NCBI RefSeq assembly: GCF_031583595.1 | Contig: NZ_CP134145.1 | Location: 1,488,001-1,552,000 of the forward strand | DNA from: Thalassotalea psychrophila | GTDB taxonomy: Bacteria > Pseudomonadota > Gammaproteobacteria > Enterobacterales > Alteromonadaceae | DNA length: 64,000 nt | Direction of reading: 5' to 3' | In this document: positions 61,602 to 64,000 of the stretch, in pieces | Layout: every line of letters starts with the position of its first letter | How positions within the stretch are numbered: the stretch's first letter is position 1 | Translations under genes and position numbers: made by a program | The notes under the pieces: generated by a model | Seen by the model: the letters and a program-made list of their open reading frames with translations, nothing else | Told to the model about the DNA's origin: nothing | The model's database searches: none

Positions 61602-61712
61602 GCGAGCGGTTACATTTTAATTAAGGGTTGTGATGAATTCATCACAACCCTTTTCTTAAGCTCTTATACATTATACTCATAGAGTGTATATGCAATTATT
61701 GGTAATATTTAA

Positions 61713-62216
61713 ATGAAGTATGTTTATCAAATAATTCTTCTGTCAACGATTTTACTCTCTGTTGAAAGTGCGGCAATCGATACCTTTGCAAAAATTAAAC
61801 AACATCGACCTGAAAATTTAAATTTAGCAAACCCAACCAAATCAGCTTCGGGTCAGTTAATTGCTAAATATTCATTAGCCACCAGTAATATTCCACTAAA
61901 TGAAATTCACAGTTGGACACTGACATTAACTAAAAAAAATGGTCAAACCATCACTGGCGCTTTAGTCGAGATCAGCGCAGATATGCCAGAGCATCTACAT
62001 GGCATGACGACAAAACCTAAAGTATTAGAAACCGAAACATCCGGTGAATATTTAATTAAAGGTATGAACTTTCATATGCCTGGTTGGTGGAAAATAACTT
62101 TAGATATTTCTGGTTATGGTAGCCGTGATTTAATACGTATTAATGCTATTGTTGGTGAAGATAATGCTGATGTGGATCATACTCAGCATCAGAATAAAAC
62201 CCATAAGCACCATTAA
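61713..62216 (+). CDS. Secreted YtkA/FixH-like protein with His-rich tail
   Basis: 167 residues with signal peptide ending near VESAAID. The mature domain is of the YtkA/FixH beta-sandwich type: LTLTKKNGQTITGALVEISA, DMPEHLHGMTTKP, then SGEYLIKGMNFHMPGWWKITL. The M-P-x-H-x-H-G-M group and the C-terminal HTQHQNKTHKHH are potential copper or other metal ligands. It is 13 bases before a di-haem peroxidase gene, with which it is probably co-expressed. A chaperone or metal-delivery role is an inference. Confidence 0.78.
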   Translation: MKYVYQIILLSTILLSVESAAIDTFAKIKQHRPENLNLANPTKSASGQLIAKYSLATSNIPLNEIHSWTLTLTKKNGQTITGALVEISADMPEHLHGMTTKPKVLETETSGEYLIKGMNFHMPGWWKITLDISGYGSRDLIRINAIVGEDNADVDHTQHQNKTHKHH

Positions 62217-62229
62217 GAGTTATTGTAGT

Positions 62230-63462
62230 ATGCCGTTTATTTCTAAATTAGGTTTTATCTTAATTTGCACCGCTTTATACTCATTTAATTTATGTGCAGA
62301 AGGTGGTATTGAGCAAGATGATGTTCAATGGACTAAGAAAGAGTTCGCATTAATTAACTCATTACGCTTGGCGAAACTTCCGAACAACAAACCTTCACTA
62401 TCAAACAAATTTGCCGATAATTTAAACGCTATTGAATTAGGTCGAAAAATTTTTCATGATTCTCGCTTTAGTCAAAATAACAACATTAGCTGCTCTACCT
62501 GCCATAAAGCGGATTATAACTTTACTGACAATTTAGCCTTAGCGAAAGGACTTAAAAAAACCACACGCCGCTCAATGCCTATTGTTGGCATGGAACATCA
62601 AACGTGGTTTTTTTGGGATGGCCGTAAAGATTCATTGTGGTCACAAGCGTTAGGCCCTTTAGAAAATGAGCGTGAACATGGTATTAGCCGTACAGAAGTA
62701 TTAAAACTAATTAGGCAATACTATAAAGATGACTATATAGCGATATTCGGCGAACTTCCTGCAGTTAAACCGCAATATGTCCAACAAATCGCTTACCCAA
62801 GCAGCGATAATACGTTGGCTAATACCACTTGGCAGACAATTCCGACAGCTCAACAACAAGACATTACGCAAGCTTTCGTAAATATCGGCAAGAGTATTGC
62901 GGCTTTTGTGCGAACCATTAAACCACAAAACACCCGTTTTGATGTTTTTGCCGATTCACTAAAAGAAGAAAAATTAAACAACACCATATTGACGAAGCAA
63001 GAACAGCTTGGGCTTAAATTGTTTATTGGCAAAGCGAATTGTATCAACTGCCATAATGGCCCGTTATTTAGTAATGGTGAATTTCATCATGCTGGTGTTA
63101 TTGATAATAAAGAAATTGATCATGGAAGGGGCGCTGTTATTGACACTATTTTAGATGAGGAGTTTAACTGCTACAGTCAATGGAGTGATGCCAACGCTGC
63201 AACAGAATGTCCGCATTTAGATTATCTTGCAATTGACCAGGTTAAATATCAACAAACCTTTAAAACACCCTCGTTAAGAAACGTCGCTATTCGTTCCCCT
63301 TATATGCATGCAGGCCAATTTAATAGCCTGCAAGAAGTGTTAAGGAATTACCGTGATAACGATGGTTCATTACTAAGTGATGAATTACAACACAGCAATT
63401 TGAATGATAATGAATTAGATCAGTTAGAGGCTTTTTTACAGACTTTAACCGAGCTAAATTAG
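62230..63462 (+). CDS. Di-haem cytochrome c peroxidase / MauG family protein
   Basis: 410 residues from the ATG at 62230; longer starts would overlap the preceding gene. A signal peptide ends near NLCAEGG. Two c-type haem motifs: C88-STC-H92 (SCSTCHKADYNFTDN) and C271-INC-H275 (NCINCHNGPLFSNGEFHH). Other family parts are FWDGRKDSLWSQALGPLENE and PSLRNVAIRSPYMHAGQFNS. Family members reduce peroxide or, like MauG, oxidise partner proteins. Being paired with a metal-binding YtkA-like protein suggests a periplasmic redox function linked to the exported proteins encoded upstream. Confidence 0.93.
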   Translation: MPFISKLGFILICTALYSFNLCAEGGIEQDDVQWTKKEFALINSLRLAKLPNNKPSLSNKFADNLNAIELGRKIFHDSRFSQNNNISCSTCHKADYNFTDNLALAKGLKKTTRRSMPIVGMEHQTWFFWDGRKDSLWSQALGPLENEREHGISRTEVLKLIRQYYKDDYIAIFGELPAVKPQYVQQIAYPSSDNTLANTTWQTIPTAQQQDITQAFVNIGKSIAAFVRTIKPQNTRFDVFADSLKEEKLNNTILTKQEQLGLKLFIGKANCINCHNGPLFSNGEFHHAGVIDNKEIDHGRGAVIDTILDEEFNCYSQWSDANAATECPHLDYLAIDQVKYQQTFKTPSLRNVAIRSPYMHAGQFNSLQEVLRNYRDNDGSLLSDELQHSNLNDNELDQLEAFLQTLTELN

Positions 63463-63496
63463 CATGTGTAATTAGCAACAAACAAACATTGATCAA

Positions 63497-64000
63497 TTAT
63501 CGATCAAGTCGGTAAGGTGTAGCATCAATTTCAGGTTGTTTACCAATAATAATATCGCCTAACATGCTAGCCGCGCCCATGCCTTGGATCCAACCTAAAT
63601 GTCCTAACCCTGAATTTACATACAGACTGTTAACCTTGGTTGGCCCAATAAACGGGTTGCCATCAAATGACGATGAGCGAAAACCGACCCATGTTTTTTG
63701 TTGATCGCGTTTAAGGTGCGGCACAAGATGAGGCATTGCTTTCTCAACCGTAGCATAAGCTTGATCTTCATAGCTTTTCTTAAAACTATTATCTAAACCA
63801 GCGAACTCAGCACCGCCGCCAATCCGCAACGTGTTGTTATGGTGAATGGGGATTATGCCCATATGTAAACCAATATCAAGCAATACTGATTTTGGTAACT
63901 CAGCATCAACAGGGATTGAAATTGTATAGCCTTTAACAGGACGTACAGGTAAGTTAATTCCTGCTTTTGCTAATATGGCTGGGGCATTGTTACCCAACGC
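63497..64000 (-). CDS. DadA-like D-amino-acid dehydrogenase, 3' part
   Basis: The last 168 residues are visible; the frame is open to base 64000 and no true start is inside. The sequence matches the C-terminal part of FAD-dependent DadA-type enzymes: GNNAPAILAKAGINLPVRPV with KGYTISIP, LRIGGGAEFAGLDNSF, TWVGFRSSSFDGNPFIGPTK and the FAD-binding end NSGLGHLGWIQGMGAASMLG. DadA oxidises D-amino acids to 2-imino acids, which hydrolyse to 2-oxo acids, and feeds electrons to the respiratory chain. It is convergent with the di-haem peroxidase gene. Glycine/sarcosine oxidase-like function is an alternative. Confidence 0.9.
   Translation of the reverse strand, partial: ALGNNAPAILAKAGINLPVRPVKGYTISIPVDAELPKSVLLDIGLHMGIIPIHHNNTLRIGGGAEFAGLDNSFKKSYEDQAYATVEKAMPHLVPHLKRDQQKTWVGFRSSSFDGNPFIGPTKVNSLYVNSGLGHLGWIQGMGAASMLGDIIIGKQPEIDATPYRLDR

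Noticed and set aside
1..64000. Prophage, integrative element or IS transposase
   Set aside because: No integrase, capsid, tail, conjugation or transposase gene is seen on either strand; only short non-coding repeats suggest mobility.

Overview
The window looks like chromosomal DNA of a marine gammaproteobacterium of the Alteromonadales, most like the Colwelliaceae (Colwellia/Thalassotalea type). The reasons are an AT-rich base composition by eye, TonB-dependent and OprB-like outer-membrane proteins, several secreted proteins ending in a GlyGly-CTERM (rhombosortase) tail, many AraC/OruR-type regulators and several acyl-CoA dehydrogenases. This placement is inference; no rRNA or other phylogenetic marker is present. 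No prophage, IS transposase, CRISPR array, rRNA or tRNA was recognised.

Region 1 (1-18.9 kb) is a surface and extracellular protein-degradation block: the 3' part of a TonB-dependent receptor, a very large subtilase, a Calx-beta GlyGly-CTERM protein, a RelE/RelB-type toxin-antitoxin pair in a patch of short repeats, a lipoprotein with Ig-like and RCC1-like parts, and a second GlyGly-CTERM subtilase.

Region 2 (19-32 kb) is CoA-ester catabolism. It holds an OprB-like porin, an acyl-CoA dehydrogenase between two related hairpin repeats, a YeiH-type membrane protein, and an operon for a phenylacetyl-CoA-epoxidase-like oxygenase. That operon has the order paaA-like, paaD N-terminal part, paaB-like, paaD zinc-ribbon part, paaC-like: PaaD is split in two and no PaaE reductase is present. 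Two more acyl-CoA dehydrogenase family genes, an enoyl-CoA hydratase with a divergent LysR regulator, and an outer-membrane barrel protein follow.

Region 3 (32-46.6 kb) has two divergent AraC regulators, a second OprB-like porin, an MFS carrier, two MaoC-type hotdog proteins, a YkvI-like carrier, a cytoplasmic DMSO-reductase-family molybdoenzyme, a Crp-type regulator, a secreted M19-like protein, an ArsR/permease pair with two clear operators, and an MBL-fold hydrolase.

Region 4 (46.9-64 kb) groups two FMN alpha-hydroxy-acid-oxidase-like proteins, two RidA proteins, a fused indolepyruvate:ferredoxin oxidoreductase, an alpha-methylacyl-CoA racemase, a secreted amidohydrolase, a secreted GYD-like protein, a Tat-exported M19-like protein, two AraC regulators, a YtkA/FixH-like protein with a His-rich tail, a di-haem peroxidase and a DadA-like D-amino-acid dehydrogenase cut by the window end.

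Taken together (inference), regions 2-4 resemble a catabolic island. Outer porins and inner carriers bring in a small acid or peptide-derived compound. DadA, RidA and the FMN enzymes could give 2-oxo acids, the fused IOR could make acyl-CoA (aryl-acetyl-CoA is its classical product), and the racemase, oxygenase, dehydrogenases and hydratases could process it. The most unusual feature is that paired paralogues have lost canonical active-site residues in the same way: both FMN proteins have Gln in place of the catalytic Tyr and His, and both M19 proteins lack the HxD motif and have Gln for the bridging Glu. This suggests an undescribed substrate or chemistry.
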